Shown here in pieces: positions 61,550 through 64,000 of a stretch of DNA of 64,000 nucleotides. The DNA lies in the NCBI GenBank assembly GCA_014529385.2, contig CM043953.1:71897372-71961371 (forward strand), in the 5' to 3' direction. The position numbers and the translations under genes were made by a program. How positions within the stretch are numbered: the first letter of the stretch is position 1; every line of letters begins with the position of its first letter. This DNA is from Adiantum capillus-veneris. Its lineage: Eukaryota > Streptophyta > Polypodiopsida > Polypodiales > Pteridaceae. The notes below the pieces were generated by a model that worked only from the letters and a program-made list of their open reading frames with translations, searched no databases and had not been told where the DNA came from.

Positions 61550-62440
61550 CCCAACAACTTTTGCAAGACAGAGAGTTTAGAGAGCTTGACAACAGTTGAG
61601 GATTGGATTTATGTGGACCCGGTCCCCCCTCCAATAGGCTTTTGTATTATAGGTTCTCCCATCAAGAAAGACTTGGTACAATACAATTTTTGTGTTCCTT
61701 GTGACCTAGGTGATGCAATGAAGATGGAAAGCTTCATGCATCATGAGCATAACATAGACTTTATAGAAAGCATTAATTATCTCCGGCCTCTGTCCCAAGG
61801 CCTCAAATACCTTCAAAGGTGGAGAGAGATAGAAGGGAATAAGGGTAGGGAAGAGGAAGGAGAAACATTCATAGGAGAAAGAATTAGTTCCTTACTTATC
61901 ATCACTCTTCTTGCTAGCATACATGATAGCATAGTTATGAAGATGGAAGCTACATTCATTGAAGCATGGCTCTTAGTTGGATTTGCATTCCATAGCCAAG
62001 AGTGTTGGTGTAGGCTCTCAACTTCTCTAATATCTTGGAGAAGGAGATGGAGCTCTTGCACTTTGAAATTCTCACAATGAGAATGTGTGTGTGTGTGGGG
62101 GGAGGGGGGGGGGGGGGGGAGTATATCCCCCAAGATAGCTCCCTTCTTCCTTGGTCAATCCCCTCTTCTAGCTCATGAAAGAAGATTATTGGACCCCTTC
62201 AAGCATGACCAATCACATGCAGGGTGCATATCAAGCAAGCCTGCTAGCCTTGGGACAAGTGTCCTCCTTTCCCCTTTGAGAGAGAGGACTTGATAAATTC
62301 AAAAACAGTTAATTAAATCCACTAAATTGGCATTGGACCCCTTGGGAGGCTAACCAATAGGCTTTAGGCACACCATGAGGGCAACATGAAGAGGAGCTTG
62401 ACAAGTGTCCTATTTGCTTTCTTTGTACCAAGCTTGCCTT
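61550..62440 (-). repeat. G3-type LTR fragment
   Basis: From TTTTGCAAGACAGAGAG onward it matches 48340-49380: the CCCCCTCCAATAGGC block, GATGCAATGAAGATGGAAAG, GGATTTGCATTCCATAGCC and CATTGGACCCCTTGGG. Both ends are incomplete. It contains a G16 run at 62104-62119. Confidence 0.65.
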
Positions 62441-62985
62441 TTTTGAGGGTGTGTGTGTTCTCTCTCTAGCCCGTAGAATGAGGACTCACCCCCCTTGTGT
62501 AGGGATAAGCATTGACTTTGTGGAACACCTTACCCTCAAGAACCTTAGTCACAAGGAGCACCTTATCACACACTCACACACACTCTCATTGTGTGAAGTG
62601 CAAAGTGCAAGAGCTCCCTCTCCTTTTCCAAGCAAGTAGAGAGGAGCCTACACCAACACTCTTGGCTATGGAATGAAAATCCAACCAAGAGCCATGCTTC
62701 AACGCTTAAGCTTGCCTTTTGTGAGGGTGTGTGTGTCCTCTCTCTAGCCCCTAGAATGAGGGCTCACCCCCCTTGTGTAGGGATAAGCATTGACTTTGTG
62801 GAACACCTTACCCTCAAGCACCTTAGTCACAAGGAGCACCTTATCACACACTCACACACACTCTCATTGTGTGAAGTGCAAAGTGCAAGAGCTCCCTCTC
62901 CTTTTCCAAGCAAGTAGAGAGGAGCCTACACCAACACTCTTGGCTATGGAATGCAAATCCAACCAAGAGCCATGCTTCAACGCTT
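62428..62985 (+). repeat. Tandem duplication of about 278 bp
   Basis: From CTTGCCTTTTxTGAGGGTGT to CATGCTTCAACGCTTAAG, present at 62428-62705 and 62706-62985 with few differences. It lies inside the inverted LTR copy. Confidence 0.9.
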
Positions 62986-63536
62986 AAGCTTGCCAGGTTC
63001 TCCATCTTTAGTACTATGCTATTATGTATGCTAGCAAGAAGAGTGATGATAAGTGAGGAACTAATTCTTTCTCCTATGAAATGTTTCTTCTTCCTCTTCC
63101 CTACCCTCATTCCCCGCTAGATCTCTCTACCTTCAAAGGTGTTTGAGGCCTTGGGACTGAGGCTTAGGATATTAATGCTTTTCACAAATTTTATGTTATG
63201 CTCATGTGATGCATGAAGCTTTCCATCTTCATTGCATCACCTATATCACAAGAAACCCAAAGGTTGTATTGTACCAAGTCTCTCTTGATGGGAGAAACTA
63301 TAATACAAATGCCTATTGGAGGGGGAACCGGCTCCACATAAATCCGGTCCTCAACTATTGTCATGTTCTCTAAAATCTCTCTCTTGCAAAAGTATTGTTC
63401 ATGCCAAGTTAACTAATTGCTATGTTTATGTTGCTACCATCAATTAAGTTCACCCTCTATGGTTACAAAGTAATTCCATAAAAGTACTTTCTCTAATTTC
63501 TGCTACTCTCAAAGTTCATAGTCCATTTCGATTACA
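62441..63536 (+). repeat. G3-type LTR copy, inverted relative to its neighbour
   Basis: Reverse complement of the 48190/61550 type. It ends GTCCATTTCGATTACA at 63536, the counterpart of the TGTAAT start at 48190. Together with 61550-62440 it forms a head-to-head inverted repeat. Confidence 0.65.
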
Positions 63537-64000
63537 TTGGACTAGGTGAGAAAATGGCTACCAATATGGTTGCTTTCCTCCATATTTTGTTGAACTATGG
63601 AGATTCAACAAGGTTTCTAACTTGTAGAGAAATGGAGGAAGGTGGACAAAGGTCGAGGATCCCAAAGGAAGCATTAAACAAATGGGATGGATGGATGAAG
63701 AAAAAACAAGCACAATGGAGGTGCAATGGATTTTTGACTAAATTAAGGCCAACAATATACATAGAGTTGCTTAGAAAATTGATAAGGGTACATTAACCAA
63801 GACTCTTGATGATTAAACAAGGTACTTTTTTAGAATGTGCTGTCTGTAGGATTAGTGCAGCTTCCATAATTTGCACTAAAATACAATTTGAACTAAAGTC
63901 GGAGTCTTTGGCAATGGATAAATATTTGTGTGTCTTATGGTATGTGATGTAAGTAGTTATCAGTAAGATGTTGTTGATACAACTATGCCCAAATTGACAT
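63537..64000 (+). other. Region after the LTR end, one short ORF
   Basis: An 80-codon frame (63554-63796) begins 17 bp after the LTR edge: MATNMVAFLHILLNYGDSTR and later KKKQAQWRCNGF. No tRNA-complementary primer site is evident next to the LTR. I do not recognise the protein and it may be chance. Confidence 0.25.

Noticed and set aside
1-64000. tRNA or rRNA genes, organellar DNA
   Set aside because: The only tRNA-like matches are the short primer-binding sites of LTR elements; no rRNA or plastid/mitochondrial gene blocks were recognised.

Overview
This is nuclear DNA of a land plant with a large, repeat-rich genome. The evidence is plant LTR retrotransposons of both superfamilies with plant-type primer-binding sites, a plant CACTA transposon, a LINE, a pentatricopeptide-repeat (PPR) pseudogene, an intron-containing LEA (desiccation protein) gene with ABA-type promoter motifs, and many (GA)n/(CT)n microsatellites. 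A fern or another large-genome lineage fits, but the species cannot be fixed from sequence alone. Only two stretches look like host protein genes: the 5' exon of an unrecognised acidic protein (15205-16602, minus) and the LEA gene (44275-44736, minus). Almost everything else is transposable elements nested in one another, and the target-site duplications (TSDs) allow the order of insertion to be read.

Layout. 1-3668: 3' half of a decayed chromodomain Ty3 element (G1). About 3600-14380: a related, pol-less element (G2). Its gag is cut by two copies of one gag-only Ty1/copia family: copy A (8065-10748, plus, TSD CAGAC) and copy B (about 10868-12897, minus, lacking its 3' end). 14380-15090: the 3' end of another copia element. 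15205-16602: host exon with a splice donor that points into the repeats. 18374-31823: a 13.4-kb Ty3 element (called Gx here) inserted, with a recognisable 5-bp TSD, in the integrase C-terminal region of a third chromovirus family (G3). Gx has a leader with large palindromes, two retropepsin-like domains (one on each side of the RT-RNase H-integrase block), a duplicated zinc module and an extra 3' reading frame. 32370-40990: minus-strand G3 copies with one LTR, plus an unrelated solo LTR (37990-38682, TSD TGGCC). 41055-44107: AT-rich DNA and a compound (GA)n satellite. 44275-44990: LEA gene and promoter. 45476-46140: truncated LINE with a 15-bp TSD. 46500-48185: PPR pseudogene. 49564-61067: a copia element (D, TSD TCCTT) that contains a 5.9-kb CACTA element (50438-56322, TSD ACC) and a 653-bp hAT-like MITE (58391-59043, 8-bp TSD). 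48190-49563 and 61550-63536: G3-type LTR copies, the last two head to head.

The strongest candidates for something new are in Gx: the second protease, the extra 3' ORF, the duplicated zinc module and the four palindromes about 280 bp apart in its leader. The unrelated copia A/B family also carries an array of short palindromes in its leader. Coding regions of most elements carry stops or frameshifts, so this is a fossil record rather than a set of active elements.
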